A stretch of 64,000 nt of DNA from Armillaria gallica (GCA_037576215.1 JBANDB010000018.1:1488001-1552000); one strand, 5' to 3'; shown: positions 1 to 13,000, counted from the stretch's first letter. Program-made: numbers and translations. The notes: a model not told the origin generated them from the letters alone.

Positions 1-396
1 TCGTGTTCCGCCATGACTTCGACGCATCTCGGGCCTTTCCTCCGTATCCCAGAATTCTCAAGCACGCACCGAATTCCGATACTAAGACAACACTTAGCTT
101 CTTGCAGGCAAATAATTTCATGTTTCATGGTGCTTTATAAGAGGTTCCTATCTTTTTCCGAACGCGCCCAGGTTTCTGATCTCCCTCACGTACCTCCACG
201 GAGTCCGCGCAGAACTTGGCTGAACATCTCCAAAAGAAGATTCCACGCGTCAGACCAATTTGTCGCGTATCACACCCATACGGACCACACAAAGATGATG
301 CCAAGTTCCGTGACGTAGTCATGCATGTTCACTGGTAACGACTGCGCTAGCTAAAAGGATCTGCTGCTCCTTTATCGGTCTCCTACCGTTCGACAG

Positions 397-404
397 CTAT
401 AAAG
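397..404 (+). promoter_or_regulatory. Candidate TATA-like element of the F-box gene
   Basis: CTATAAAG lies 22 nt upstream of the ATG at 427. That would give a very short 5' UTR, so it may be a chance AT-rich string. Inference from sequence only. Confidence 0.3.
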
Positions 405-426
405 AAAGCAGGCGAGCATTAGCTGC

Positions 427-1382
427 ATGTCTGGTCGCAACAGCATGAGCGCAGAGGAACCAAGTTCCCCGTACCTTCCATTGGATATTCTACAAGAGGT
501 TTTCGAATACGCCGCCAGGGTAGACAGACAGGTCGCGTTGAATTTAGTGCAGGTATCTAGCTGGGCTAAGGAGTGGTGCGTACTATCGATCCTCGATGAT
601 TCCCTGGCTCATACTTACATAGGGTCGACCCGATATTGTACCAGGTCGTCAGCCTTCGCCGCGAAAGCACTATTCGTAACTTCCTCCGCACCATCGAGAC
701 CGCCAAAAGTCAACGGTTTTTCCTCGACCACGTAAAGTCCCTCTGTTTCTCCGTCGACATTCATACTGAAACCTGTCGGACCGTCAAAATACTGGCCGCC
801 TGTGCAGGTGTAACCCACCTAACCATATTCTTCGTGCCGACCTCGCAAATCCCGACACATTGCCATCCGAGCTGTCACTCACCCGAACGACTCGGGACAG
901 CTGTCTCTAATCTGCGGCCGACTCATTTATCGGTCTTGTTTCCTACGATACTTCATGGGTTCTACCCCCAGCTGAATCTTCCTTTCTACTCCCGATTAAC
1001 ACACCTTTCCATTATCAACGACTCGACGGACTGGACAGCATGGTCGGGGTTTCACTCTCTTTCTAATCTCACGCATCTGGCACTTGATGTTCGAGCCGAG
1101 CCGCAGCCCATAGAGCCGGACAAGGCGGCACGGATATGCAGCACCGTGGCGTTCATACTTGGACATTGTCCCAGTTTACATGTCTGCGTGTTGTTACTTT
1201 TGTTCACGCCTGATCCCCATCAGACTCGAGATGCTATCGCGCGGTGGCAAGGCGCAGAGGACCGAAGGCTTATTTTTCTGCGAGACACGGAGCCCTTTAG
1301 GGACAGAGATGCGAGGGAGGAGCGTGTTATTTGGGACAAGGCCGAGCGGGCGATGGCTAGGCAACGGTCGGGTTCCTGTTAG
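427..1382 (+). CDS. F-box-type protein, two exons
   Basis: Proposed join(427..575, 623..1382), 302 aa. Residues about 16-62 read as a basidiomycete F-box: a PLDILQEVF start, a hydrophobic middle, a central KEW, then PILYQVVSLR. The 47-nt intron (GTGCGT...CATAG) splits the TGG codon and restores the frame exactly; without it the first exon runs into unrelated sequence. The rest is hydrophobic and leucine-rich, as in LRR-like tails of these proteins. Such proteins usually act as substrate adaptors of SCF ubiquitin ligases; no substrate can be named. The ATG at 427 was chosen because it just precedes the F-box; a second ATG lies five codons in. It stands alone, followed by about 2 kb without genes. 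Confidence 0.72.
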
Positions 1383-3344
1383 TCTTCATTTTATTTTCAG
1401 TGTGATATCTCGCTTAAGATATTTCCAGTGTCTATCGTAATAGACCTATGATTATATGGTCTGCGGCTCGTAGTCCGCGGAGAACGAGGACCACGTTGTT
1501 GTGCTCTTCGACCGCAATCTGATGGCTCTTGTTTCATTTCGACTTCTATGAGATGTTCCAATGTTTCAATGCACCATGAAGAAAGAGGGAAAAATTAACG
1601 ACATAAAATATATTCTCCCTGCTCGTCGACCAATGTCTTGGACGCGGTCTAAAACCCGGGGATCCCTAGGTTTATGAAATACTAGAAAATTGCACGCGCG
1701 ATTGCGTTCCCGTTCCCGAGGAGATGGTGAACTTGAGATGGATGCATGAATAGAACATAGGTCTAGTTTGCACTAGATTTGAATGAAGGGTATAGAGTTC
1801 GCCCAAGCAGGAGAGCCGTTAGTTGGTCATCGGTTGAGCGAAAATTTGACTAATTGTTTCTAATAGGCATAACCTCCAAAAACTTTATGGAATCAGGGTC
1901 AAGCAGTTCTAGATATTTTTAGTGAAGCGGCGAGTTAGTGGGCACCGGTAGCCCTGATCATGGTACTGCACCGAGTGCGCGTTTGTATGGACATTGGAGT
2001 CAAAGACGTCAACGGTACTCGGACCGGTGGTAACTAGTAAGCCTTGGCACGGTCTTGTGACATTTGATTATTAAGATTCCTACAGTCATCACCCGGTCTT
2101 TTGTACACCACTATTCCTTTATACATTTGAATATAACTTCTCTTGCTGCTATGTTATGGTTCCAATTTTATTTTTATCTTACAGAGTACAATATAGGCCA
2201 TCATATCACCAACAAAAATGAAGTTAAGGAGACTTGTATCGGTCAGGAAAAAATCAATAGTGACTGATATGAATTTCGGAAAAACACAAATACAGGATTA
2301 GACAAGAGTGAGGGTGCTGGGTAGCATAAATTGGTATTTGAAATTGTTCTACTAGCTATAAGGACATATTTCTCCTGCGGAACCATGGGCCAGAGACTGC
2401 TCGTTGTGGTGCTATGGGCAAAACGAGCCAGAACCACTCTCCAGAGCCGTGAGAAATTAATCCAAATCGGGAAAAGGTCATCCAAATTTGGCGTACGGAA
2501 GCCGGTGTACAGAGGTCCCGGTAACCGGTAAATTTGGACTTTCATCGAAAAAATTCACCGCGCTATCAAATCATTATAGAATCACCCCAAGCTTATAATG
2601 TACACTCTTAAATATATCATTGACATTATGACATACTTTTTTGGATGAAAGGTGGATGAGGGAGGCTTTGAAATCCACCGGAAATTTGCCTGTACAACAG
2701 ACCGGGTGATGACTGTAATGTGAATTTCAAATGTCAGAGATCTTCAGTACATCCACGTCAGCTTCTCAGGATGCTGTCGATTCTGCACTGTTCGGGCATT
2801 CTCCCGTCAAAAAATGAACTTCACTTCCCCATACGTATTGTTCCCTTGCTGTGCGGCCTTTCTGAGCGTGGTTCCATTCTTCCCTTGAGGATTCATCGAT
2901 ATCCGTCAACGGACTTGTTGCTTCTGCATCACCATCATTGTGAAGGAGCTATAGCAGCCGTTGCTGTTGTTGAAGTGATGTTCTATATGATGCGATCATA
3001 TTGCCTCCGCTGTTCTAGGCAAGTTGCATCTGCGTGAATCTAGTACTGACGATACAGTGTTTTCTCTTAGTGCCTCGTCTCTTTATCTTCAGTACAGCTG
3101 CTTACCATCGAGGAGTCTGCAGCTCGATGTTGCCTTGACGGGGTTGTCGCGCTCGAACCCCGTGACGTTGATCACCGGCTCTTCGCTGCTGATTTTCTCC
3201 GATGTCAGCGACTGTGAAGAGGTGCGTATACTTACAGCTATTTCACGGTGCTATTGTGCTAAACAGAGATTTACAAAGGTATGCAAATAACGTGCGCCAA
3301 CTCGGTGGCACCTTCGCGGATCCATTGTCGTGTCTTTTTAGACG
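1383..3344. other. Intergenic stretch, no gene recognised
   Basis: AT-rich stretches alternate with short open frames that carry no family signature. No repeat pair or RNA gene was seen by eye. The right end may hold the promoter of the SET gene. Confidence 0.5.
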
Positions 3345-3379
3345 ATGGTACAGTACGCCCTAGGCTTCACACCTCACTC

Positions 3380-3391
3380 TATAAGTATAAA
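3380..3391 (+). promoter_or_regulatory. Candidate TATA element of the SET gene
   Basis: TATAAGTATAAA lies 59 nt upstream of the ATG at 3451. It fits transcription starting just before that ATG and argues mildly against the alternative start at 3345, which lies upstream of it. Confidence 0.3.
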
Positions 3392-3450
3392 CGATCCGAG
3401 CATCTCTTCCTGCCTTCAGACATCGACCTCGCAGCCACTATCTCGTACCA

Positions 3451-4602
3451 ATGACGAAGACCCACCGCCGCCGTTCTTCCAGGTTCTCCTACCTGCCCAA
3501 GGATCATCCAACACTCCTCAGCCGTGCCCTCTATGTTACTCAAATCTTTCATTTCGGAGACTTTAAATGTGCCACTTTGCTGCACGAGGGCGTGAAGAAA
3601 TGCCTACCCCGAGTGTTCAATCAGACCTATCGCGACCGCCTCACCAAGTTCGAAACCCGACATGCGGGGTCCAAAGGCCTGGGGATGTTCGCTCGTTGTG
3701 GCATACCTGCAGGCAGTATCATTCTCGTTGAACATCCTCTCCTCGTCATGCCACGCGGCTCGTCTGCCATCGTACCCGACATTTCTCGCTTGCTATCCGA
3801 GGTCCACCCCAAGGAACGGACTGAATTCATGAACCTGGCCAACTCTCAGCCGCTCGAGGACCCGTTGAAAGCTATCATGCAGACGAATCGCCTCTTGATC
3901 GACTTCCCCGTCGACGATCCTGAATTAGCCGCCCATCATGCCGTTTTCCTCAAGATCAGCAGATGCAATCACAGGTGGGCAAGTAGTGTTCTATCCGTCG
4001 TGACAAATCATGGTGAACAGGCTTCTTACAGCTGCTCGCCAAACGCTCACTGGAAATGGGACTCCGCATCGTTCACCCTGACTCTCGAAGCGGTCCGCGA
4101 TATCGGGCCTAGTGAGGAGATCACGATCCAATACATCGATAGCTCCGTAGACCGTCAACAGCGCCTCGACAGGCTGCGATCCTGGTACAACTTTGACTGT
4201 CTCTGCCCATCGTGCACCCTCCCGCGAAAATCCATCATCCACAGCGACTTTGCCCGAGAAGAACTCTCCCACCTCACTGAGCTCATGGTGAGCTTCGAAG
4301 CATGGTGCGCAAGCGAGGAGCTATCCGATGATTACATGATTCGGATGCATCAGCGTGCGCTAGAGCTGCGAGAAGCGGAGGGGTTGCAGCTGTTTGAGTC
4401 TCGTAAGCATGTCGACGCTATCGCGATGTGCTATGGGGCATTGGGCGACGTGGCGATGTTTAGGTATTGGACGAAGAAGGCTAGGAGCCTGAGGGCGCCG
4501 AGTTATGTGGGGGAGTGCGTTGTTCTGGATCAATGGATGACTGATCCTCGAAGGTTCCCGGTTTGGGGATGGAGAAATAGCCGGAGGGGTGATGTTCTTT
4601 GA
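3451..4602 (+). CDS. SET-domain protein with SMYD-like post-SET cysteines
   Basis: Proposed join(3451..3974, 4032..4602), 364 aa. A SET domain starts at about residue 70 (GSKGLGMFA), continues through an AGSIILVEHP segment, and carries the pseudoknot signature NHSCSPNA at about 173-180, which appears only after the in-frame 57-nt intron 3975-4031 is removed. It ends with an EEITIQY motif and a post-SET zinc site FDCLCPSC at about 226-233. SET proteins transfer methyl groups from S-adenosylmethionine to lysines; whether this one acts on histones is unknown. Start uncertain: an overlapping frame from 3345 codes for a plausible proline- and cysteine-containing leader ending at 3566, out of frame by one base near 3558-3562. 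That may be a true frameshift, a sequence error, or a chance frame. Confidence 0.75.
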   Translation: MTKTHRRRSSRFSYLPKDHPTLLSRALYVTQIFHFGDFKCATLLHEGVKKCLPRVFNQTYRDRLTKFETRHAGSKGLGMFARCGIPAGSIILVEHPLLVMPRGSSAIVPDISRLLSEVHPKERTEFMNLANSQPLEDPLKAIMQTNRLLIDFPVDDPELAAHHAVFLKISRCNHRWASSVLSVVTNHGEQASYSCSPNAHWKWDSASFTLTLEAVRDIGPSEEITIQYIDSSVDRQQRLDRLRSWYNFDCLCPSCTLPRKSIIHSDFAREELSHLTELMVSFEAWCASEELSDDYMIRMHQRALELREAEGLQLFESRKHVDAIAMCYGALGDVAMFRYWTKKARSLRAPSYVGECVVLDQWMTDPRRFPVWGWRNSRRGDVL

Positions 4603-5770
4603 TATTGGGGTTGTGGTCATTATTAATTCATCAAGCATCAAGGCCTGGGCTAAGAACTAAGTATATATACTAGTTCATACAGTAGTTCGCGGAACGCGTG
4701 GCCAACTGAATTCTTGAATGATCAATAGAGTCGCTATTCAAATATTCATTTTCAGCTCTCGAGGAGTTCGCTGTCCGTCAAGGACTGTAGCTTGTTGACA
4801 GGACGGTTATCAACCGGTTAACTTATGTTTCACCGAAATGACATGTCGTATCCTTGGTGATGAACATGTACGTCTCGTTGACGGGTTATGCATTATGTAC
4901 AATGTCGTAATCAAACTGACGCTAAGGGACTCGCCACGCATGTGAATTGGCGTTTATTTTCAAACCATTCCCATGCTGTTCCTGTGTAATTCAGTCTGCT
5001 TTGATGGTACCGGTTCACAGTTTCCTGCCTACCCCTCTGATTTCCTCCAGGTATTCTACATTTTTCTCGACTTTAACTAAGTATGCCGCGACGCGCGTCG
5101 CTGTGGATGATGTTAATGCCGTATGCCGATCTTTCATTCCAAGCAAAACGTCAATTTGACATCAGGCACAGAATTGTCAATTACGTACGCGTCATCACCC
5201 TATAATTTTATCACGGCAAAAGGAGCGCTCCTATAGGAGAAGGTGAGGCTATTAAAGGAACTTATCTTCACACGAAGGCAAGAAGAAGTCGAAGTTATTC
5301 GCAAGGTTCTCAGACGCCTTTCGGCCAAAGGGAGCCGTGCTGGAAAACTTTTAATTGCGTTCCGCAGCACGTCCGTGTGGTGTGCCGAGCCCATCGCCCA
5401 GGTTTTCTTGGGCGTCTCCTTTTCGACAAAATACACAGATCAACTTTCTCTCTGAAGCAAGCGTGTTATTCCCACCGCGCCCAACAAACTGGAATCAACG
5501 TGTCGGCAGGTACAAAGGCCTCGCGTTGGCGGATCCCGGACCGGATCACCTGATACAATATTGCGGAAAGTTTTTCCGTACTTGGCGCCCCGGTGTCTCT
5601 CCTTATGCCCTGACATCACGAAAAAAAGATGGTGATAGAACGATCTCTAGGCCTGTCTGCTTGCCATTGACTACAATCCTTCTTCGCTCTTTGCTTCACC
5701 GGGCGACGTTCAAGGCCTCCAGAACGTGGTCCTTATCTATTTCCCGTCTACTACCACCATCTTTTGCACC
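4603..5770. other. Intergenic stretch between SET and glycosidase genes
   Basis: Holds the 3' end of the SET gene and the presumed promoter of the glycosidase gene. Open frames here show no domain signature, and no repeat was recognised. Confidence 0.5.
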
Positions 5771-7315
5771 ATGACTGGAATACGGTGGAGCTGGGTAGCA
5801 TTGGTAGCTGCTGCTGCCTTTTGGCCGGGGGTTGCGAGCGACAGTCTGTCGACTACACAGGTCTCCAATGTGCAGGCCCGACTTGCAGACGCCGCACAGG
5901 AGAGGTGCGTTGACCTCGAGTTCTTGCGTGCGAACGTTTGCTGATAGCCATCATACCAGCTGGGAATTAGGGACTCGCCAACAGACCCTTCTCGAAACCG
6001 AGGCGACGGTGTACTCAGTCTTTTCTGACCAGTCGCTACCCCCTCCGTCGACCGTGCCGGATAACATGACGCAAGCCCTCGGGCCTGTGTTCTCCATGGC
6101 GAGGCAGATCGTCTCTAACCGAACCACCTCTAATCACAACCACACTGGGGCCCAGCCCTTGATGTCGGATGGGAGCGCGGCTGATCCCGCGTCGAATGGC
6201 GTTGCGGTACTCATAGCTGGCTGGACGGGCCAGGGCAACTCGGATGGGTTGAACTATACAGGCGCGGCACAGGACCAGCTAGATTTTCTGCTGAACAATG
6301 TGTCGAGGTCAAGCGACGGCGCCATATCTCATAGGGTCTCGCAGACACAGCTCTGGTGCGTCTTGTTCCTTTGTATAACAGTCTGAATATTTATATTACG
6401 TTCCCAGGAGCGACTTTGTGTATATGGTTCCGCCCTTCCTGGCGTACTACGGTGTCCTGACCCAGAACGAGACGCTGGTTTCAGAGGCGTACAACCAGAT
6501 CAGGGTTTACAGGAATAATTTACGCGATACAAACGCGAATAACCTCTGGCAGCATGTTGTATTGGGTAGTTCTGGTACGGATCCTGGTCACTGGTCGACG
6601 GGTGCGTATGTTTATCTGTTTCTCCTTGGACGTTTAACTGATTGTAGCTCCAGGTAATGGATGGGCCGCAGCGGGTATGCTCAGAGTATACGCCACCATT
6701 CAGAAATCTCAGTACGAAAGCACATTCTCGAGCGAAATGGATGACCTTATTTCGTGGACTCTCGAGATCCAGAAAGCCATGTACGATGCAGTCGTATGTG
6801 CCCTTTCTCTTATTTTCAACGCCAACTTATAAAAATCTTCCTAGGACAATACCTACATTTTCCGAAATTACGTCGACAACGATTCCACGTTCTATGATGG
6901 TGCCTCAACAGCCCTCATGGCGTATACCGTCTATCGGCTATACGCCATTACCGGAGACACGACCTACATACGCCAGGCTGAGCGCAGTCGGACTGCCCTA
7001 TACGCCAGCGGTGTGACGTCCAGTTTTTCACTATCCACGTCGACGTCGACCAGTACCGCCCCCGCGTCGACTTCTACCTCGGGGTTCGAACATTTCACGT
7101 CTGACGGGTGGCTGACGCCCGTCGTGAACCCGCATAACTATGGGGTCGAGGGATCGGAGAGTGCCGAGGCACAGGCGTTTGTGTTGCTGATGCAATCGGC
7201 GTATCAGGAGTGGGTCGCTGATGGGTCGCAGGGGAGCGGAGCCCTGCAGTTGCGTACGTCGGTTTGGGGTGTGCTGTTTTCTGTCGCGGTGGGGGCGGTG
7301 GTTTTGCTCCTGTGA
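5771..7315 (+). CDS. Secreted six-hairpin glycosidase, GH88/GH105-like
   Basis: Proposed join(5771..5904, 5960..6355, 6408..6601, 6654..6793, 6845..7315), 444 aa. All four introns are 51-55 nt with standard ends, and every phase closes. A signal peptide covers about residues 1-23 (hydrophobic run after GIRWSW, cut near VAS-D). The core carries HR near 169, WSDFVYMVPPFL at 177-188, then HWSTGNGW ending at W245, the arrangement of GH88/GH105 unsaturated glycuronyl hydrolases. A D-N-T-Y segment follows and TFYDG lies at 303-307. Several N-glycosylation sequons are present. After a Ser/Thr-rich linker the protein ends in a hydrophobic tail, suggesting a GPI anchor or membrane tether. Likely role: breakdown of unsaturated uronic-acid oligosaccharides outside the cell. 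GH76 was considered but the motif order fits less well. Confidence 0.72.
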
Positions 7316-7740
7316 AAGATACCCCCCCTTTCTCGTTCGGTTTTGAAGTATACTTATTCCCAGTTTATTTTTGTTTCTCGGTGGATAGTTTTTGATGGAT
7401 GCTTGCTTGTCTTCAGTCGTTTCTGTATATTTTTTTTGTATCACCTTGGGTCTGTTGTAGCCAGACTGACGAAACTTTTGGACATCTACAGATCTAGGTC
7501 AAAGGATCGGATATGGCTGCCATTAAGGGAGCTCAAAGTTTAGCGAACGAGTTTTAGAACGCCGTTCGCGAACGCCCGGTCACAGTATCGTCACATTGAC
7601 CGATTTGTTTTATCATTTATCTGTCAGGCTCTATGTATACAGTATGCAAAGCATATTTTGTAAAATTTAGACAGATTTTAGGTTTAGGTGGAATTCTCAA
7701 GGTCAAAAAGGAAAATAGGTATTTTCACATGAGGCCGATG
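7316..7740. other. 3' flank of glycosidase gene
   Basis: AT-rich sequence, probably 3' UTR and spacer. Nothing else recognised. Confidence 0.4.
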
Positions 7741-8892
7741 AAGCCGACGCGCGTCACGGACCGGTGTGATCAAACCCTCGTCGTATCGTGACGCACCGAT
7801 GTTACATAAACGACTCAAGACAGCGTTCCGCAACTTTGAGCTCCCCTATTGCTCAAAACTAGCGGCCGAGGGTTCCTCCACCCCACTTTTCGATAAACGT
7901 TCAGTGCTCGCCAGCCCTCTCCCACGCAGCAAGGCAGCAGCAAAAGCAGACTTCTCGAAACGCGTCAGAGCACAGTGGATAAGCCTGTGGCTCACATCAT
8001 CCAAGGGGAGCTTCACAAAATGTTTTGACCGCTCACCACCCTCGCCCAAAATCCAACGGATCTTCAAGAACATGTCAAGAGCCGAAGCAAGCATGTTCAC
8101 ACAGCTACGTACCGGCCATATCCCGCTCAACGCATACCTCTTCCGCTCACGAGCAACACTGTCCCCTAACTGCCCACACTGCAACGTTCCGGAAACGGTG
8201 ACACATTACCTACTAGTCTGCCGACGCTATTCCAATGAGAGACAAGCTCTTCGACGCCGTACGAGGCTTGGCAACCTACAGCTCCGACATCTACTATCCA
8301 CCACATCCCGGCATACCTTCGCCACTCTCGCCTACGTGCAACGCACCAAGCGATTCCCTGACTTCTCCAACAACAAAGGTGGTCCTCCCCCGTAGTGAAG
8401 TAGCTCAAGATGAATGGACACCGAATTATCTGTGCCTCACTTGGGCATGCGAGGGGGAGGAATAGTTCGCAGACTTTCCTCCCACCTCCGCTATGGAGGA
8501 GAGTACCCAAACTGTGCCTTTTCCCCGCACTTGCTAACTCCATGTTTCAAACCAGTTAAGCAGCTACTTTCGACGCCACAGGCAACAGCGACACGACACC
8601 TCCCAAACTCCGCCGCGAACCCCATCCAACACACCCCATCCACCGACCGTCCACGACACGGTCATGTCTTCCACTCAAAGCTCTTTTCCTGCTCCAAGAT
8701 GCACACAACCACGCACGACCAGGCAACCACCACAGCTCAGCACGGTTAGATATTCCCCCTTAGATAGATTCACACGACATGCAGATACTCTTACATACAG
8801 TTAGATACAACGTAGTGTTACACAGCGCAAGATGTACGCATAGGCTCCATAGGGCCTTAGGTTACTTTAAACTTGACTTCATCATCATCACC
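7741..8892 (+). mobile_element. 5'-truncated non-LTR (LINE) retrotransposon
   Basis: The open frame 7766-8395 encodes the C-terminal end of a LINE ORF2, and about 500 nt of untranslated sequence follows. The element seems to end in a short run of CAT repeats (about 8878-8892), the simple-sequence tail seen on many fungal LINEs of Tad type. Loss of the reverse transcriptase and endonuclease parts is typical of incomplete target-primed insertion. The left boundary is approximate; I could not see target-site duplications. Confidence 0.65.
7766..8395 (+). pseudogene. C-terminal part of LINE ORF2
   Basis: About 209 codons, with no usable start of their own. The key signature is the zinc knuckle CPHC-x7-H-x4-C near 8175-8225, preceded by a RTGHIPLNAYL segment and followed by a CRRYSNER segment. 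This is the usual end of LINE polyproteins after the RNase H region. The frame is open to its natural stop, so the copy is fairly young or has been spared mutation, but it lacks all catalytic domains and cannot move itself. Confidence 0.7.
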
Positions 8893-10046
8893 GCGGCCGG
8901 CTTCGAATGATCACCTAAGGTCGTGTGCGGGCCGGTTCCTGCCGAGCCTTGGGATTCCGGGCATATCTCTACATCTTCTATGTGTATGTCGCTAAATCGA
9001 GAAGTCAATTTCTTGTTCAAGTTCCGACAGGGGAACCTCATAGCCGCATGCTCTGTGCTGAGTCCGAGTAATACTGCGAATTTCTTGTTGTGTTTTTGAA
9101 TGCCTCAGACCGGCCCATTTTCCTGAGGTTCCCGAAATGCTTAAAATCTTAATGCCGCCGGCACAGCACCTACTAATAATTAATCATCGGACCACCAGTA
9201 CGCGGGCCGAACTTTAGACTTCGATCCAAAGGGTTTCGAGGATGTCAAAAAATTACATCCACTCGATATTTTTTTTAAGGCTCGACCGACGGACCACCAT
9301 GGGAATAACATACCAGATCAAGGTACAACATACAGCATTGATAAGCGTACTGCCGCCCGGTTAGCACCAGTTACCGGTTGTAACCAGTCTCTCCCGGCTG
9401 GACGTTGCCGGAATACCAAATCTAAAGCTTGCACGACTGCGTCCCTTCATCATCTCTATCACTACTGAGATGATGCTTAAGGGGATTACAGAGCCGATAG
9501 TCTCAGTGAACTCAATATTTGGATCAACTGTTGCTTTCTCACCCGCTTCTGAGCTAATTAGTTAGAAAAAATTTGATATGGTATTTTTTTAAGACCTCTC
9601 GAAGGCGACCGACCAACCAACCGGGTGTACCGTCTTGACGGCCGGTAACCACAAACCCTTGCTTCGATTGATGGCACACAGGTCACTAGTACTTTCATCT
9701 TCCCGTCCGCCCCCACAGGGTAAAATACCAGCTACTATGATCTCCACATTCTGTATGGTGATGAATTAGTATGCAGATTCAAACACTTTCAACGGAACTG
9801 GAAGACTCTTCAGCCAGACCCGTCAATTGACCGCTTCAATTTGATAAAGCCAAAAATCATGTACTATCTCCGTCCGTGTCTTGATCACCGCCGTATCTCA
9901 AAATCCGGCGTCAGCTACTCTCATGATGCGTGTACGAACCTCAGTACACGCGTCTTTGGTGCTGCTTCATTGACGGTGCCGGCATCTCGCGGCATTTCAT
10001 GCCATTCGGTCTTCTAGCTGTTAATAAATCCTACCCGGCTGCAGCC
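8893..10046. other. Intergenic stretch, no gene recognised
   Basis: No convincing coding frame. Homopolymer T/A runs and CCGG-rich patches only. Confidence 0.5.
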
Positions 10047-13000
10047 ATGAGGAACCCAACATCTTCCTCGAAAAGAAGCAAGAACCCCACCCAAAATTCC
10101 ACCAATTCTGTATCGGCTTCCATAGAGCTCGTAAAGGGGGCCGTTGCAGTCGGTGAGATGTTGCCGGTCGCTGGAAGTTTTGTAAAGGGGCTTGCTGGTA
10201 CTGCTGCTGTGTTTCTCGAAAACCTCGAGGTCAGCCTGGCATTGGTTGGGATTGCTTTACGTTCCTCATCGTAAATATCTGAACAGCGACTCCAAAAGAA
10301 CAAGGAGGATGTACAGGTCCTCGCGAGAGATATCACTGAAGTCGTGATAATCGTTCGTGATGCTGGCATCAATATATGTGCGGAATCTGAGAGCATTGAA
10401 AACGTGGCCGATCTCAAAAATGCATGTTCAGAGTTCCAGAAGTAGGAAACATCCATATAATGTGCGAATATCCGATTCTGACAGTTCACCTAGGTTTCTA
10501 TCAGACTTCACGACTCAAGTAATTGACATTGAACGCGGAAATCTCGGCCTTTGGAAGGATATCCATAAGTTCTTAACTTCGAGGGACATTCAAGAGAAGA
10601 TCAATTGCTACCGACAAGTAATGGAAGGCGCGAGGCCCAACCTTCTGATTTGTTTTCAGCTATCTCGTGGGCACGGATAGTTCACTAACGATTCAATCCC
10701 CTAGCTTTCTTTAAACTTGATATCCAGCACATCCATTTCCCGCATTGCGCATGGGGCTGCAGCTCTTCAATCGTCCCAAACCGACCTGACGACCATCACG
10801 TGTGATATTCAGCGCCAGATTAGAGCTCGCTCCCCCACCGACAACAAGGTGCACGATTTCAAACCCATCAAAAAGATATGATAGTCTGATCAAATAAATA
10901 CCAGTTCCACAATCTGGTCTACGGCGGCGACATTCAATGCAGGGACACTTGGTCGACGAAAAATATTCACAAAGTGGTAGACGGTGACTTAATTTAGATG
11001 GGTGAAGTCATCAAATATGCCGCGGATGCGTCAACGTCAAGCCGTGTTTTCGTCGTGAAAGAGTATTCCGGATCTGCAGGTCTTTAGGTGAGTTACAAAG
11101 AGCGAACCATTTTGATGACACTCATTAACCATCCTGAAGGAATGGGAAAGAGGTTTTCATGTGCACAGTACGCTGCCGAGGCCAGTGTTTCAGCTGTTAC
11201 CCTAAGACCAGCGGAAAATAAAACTGTGAAACAGACACCCGAACCCTCGTCAGCTGTACGGTGTCGTGACATCAGCAGAACGTCCTTGTTTGGTATTCCA
11301 CGGGACGGCAGGTACGACACCCTCTTAAGTATTTTTATTGTTACAGCTTATCCGAACCAATGCAGACGAAATTCCATTCTACGAGTTCCCCACCCTCTTT
11401 GATAAACATCTCAGACCTTTGGTAAAATCTATATTGGTGCGTTGTACATACTTGTTTTGTATCGTCGATGTTGATTTGCGCAGTATCATAGCTATTGCGT
11501 ACGTCGTGCAATCCTTCATTACTGGGGAACCAGATTGTCTAATGGGGTTCTTGCGCACAGAGTATTCTCAAATTCTTTCTCGCACGTTGGGGCGTTACTT
11601 TTGTAAGATCACATCTGTCTGTTTATGACATTTCTTAAATTGACCGTTATTTGACAGAATGAATACAATCTACGCTGTGCCCCAGATGGGCATCTAGTAT
11701 TCGACGAGGTGGAGAGATTCTGCTAGGCCAACACTTGGAATAAGATCTACGTCAACGATTCGGAAGTCATAGTTCATCCAGTGTCGTCGGCAGTGGAATG
11801 GTCTCTCAAGCTTCTAATGCGTAAACGGCAGGAGCCCACCGTTCCCAAGGAACTCCTCTCATCGTACTACCGTATCATGACAGTCGGCGCACCATGGTGT
11901 ATGATTCCAGACGCAGAAATGGACATAGTCGACTCCCCACTCCTCGGAGCGTTCATAATAAGCGACCTTTATGAACGTCATCATTTTATAGTGAATTGCT
12001 TAGGGGAGGGAATCCCGCCGGTAAAGCTTTCCATCGAGTCCTATGCGACGGGGGAACTTCTGGAGGTTTGGGATGGGCTTTGGAGGTTCCTACGTACGCG
12101 GTCACCGGATGAAGAAAACGAAGGCTCGCTAGGAACCCTATTCCCAGAAATATTCAACTTTCTGGGTTTGGGATTCACATGCTCCATGGAATTTGCGTCA
12201 GATGCAAGGTCCCAACACCTAGCAAGTTGGTTCTCTCAAGGTCCACGAATACTGGCAAAGATATCCGAAAGTTTGAAGGATACGTATCATCCAGACTTGG
12301 TAGTCTCTCACAGCATGTATCACCACCCTTACTTTCAGCAGTGACTGACAATCTTTCATTGAGTTAACAAAAGGCGATTTCAAATCCGTGTGCTGAAATT
12401 AGACTCTGAGGTTGATTCAGACCCCCCCCCCTACCTGACATTCCATACGTGTTCATTGATCTGCCGTTTATGCCTCGGAACGACCACTCCATCACGCTTC
12501 CTGAGATATACCTCTCCACGGATCCTGATGGTGCTAAACAAGGAGCTGACTGTGCATGGAGAAACATCTATAAGCTCGAGGTGATCGATATGGGTGACAG
12601 TAGTCTGTTTGTCAGCCGAGTAAACCTTGAGATGGCCTGCCGCCTCCAGGAGCGGTGTGGTCTTCGCACTGCTAGTCTCGACGCGGTGAGTTTTCTAAAC
12701 CAGAGGGAGTTAACTTTCCAGATGATCAACGACGAAGGTATGGGTTACCTGATTCTCGTATCTATCTAATGCTTGCAATCAGCGATCACAGATGTGCTCT
12801 CAGAAAACATCAACCTTTCGGTGTGCGGGGATGAAGAAGATTACCCTGTGACATGTGAGTTCTACGTCAAGTCGGGTTTTTGCCATGCACGCAACTCATT
12901 TCGTATAGGGGATACATTAAAAGAATATTCCGTAATGATGAAGTCCTACGATGAGAGAAAACTATCTGCGGAAAGAGGCCACGACGTTCCTTCAAGTGAC

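Noticed and set aside
5771..7315. GH76 alpha-1,6-mannanase assignment
   Set aside because: The order HR...WSDFVYMVPPFL...HWSTGNGW fits GH88/GH105 better; GH76-type paired Asp motif not seen.
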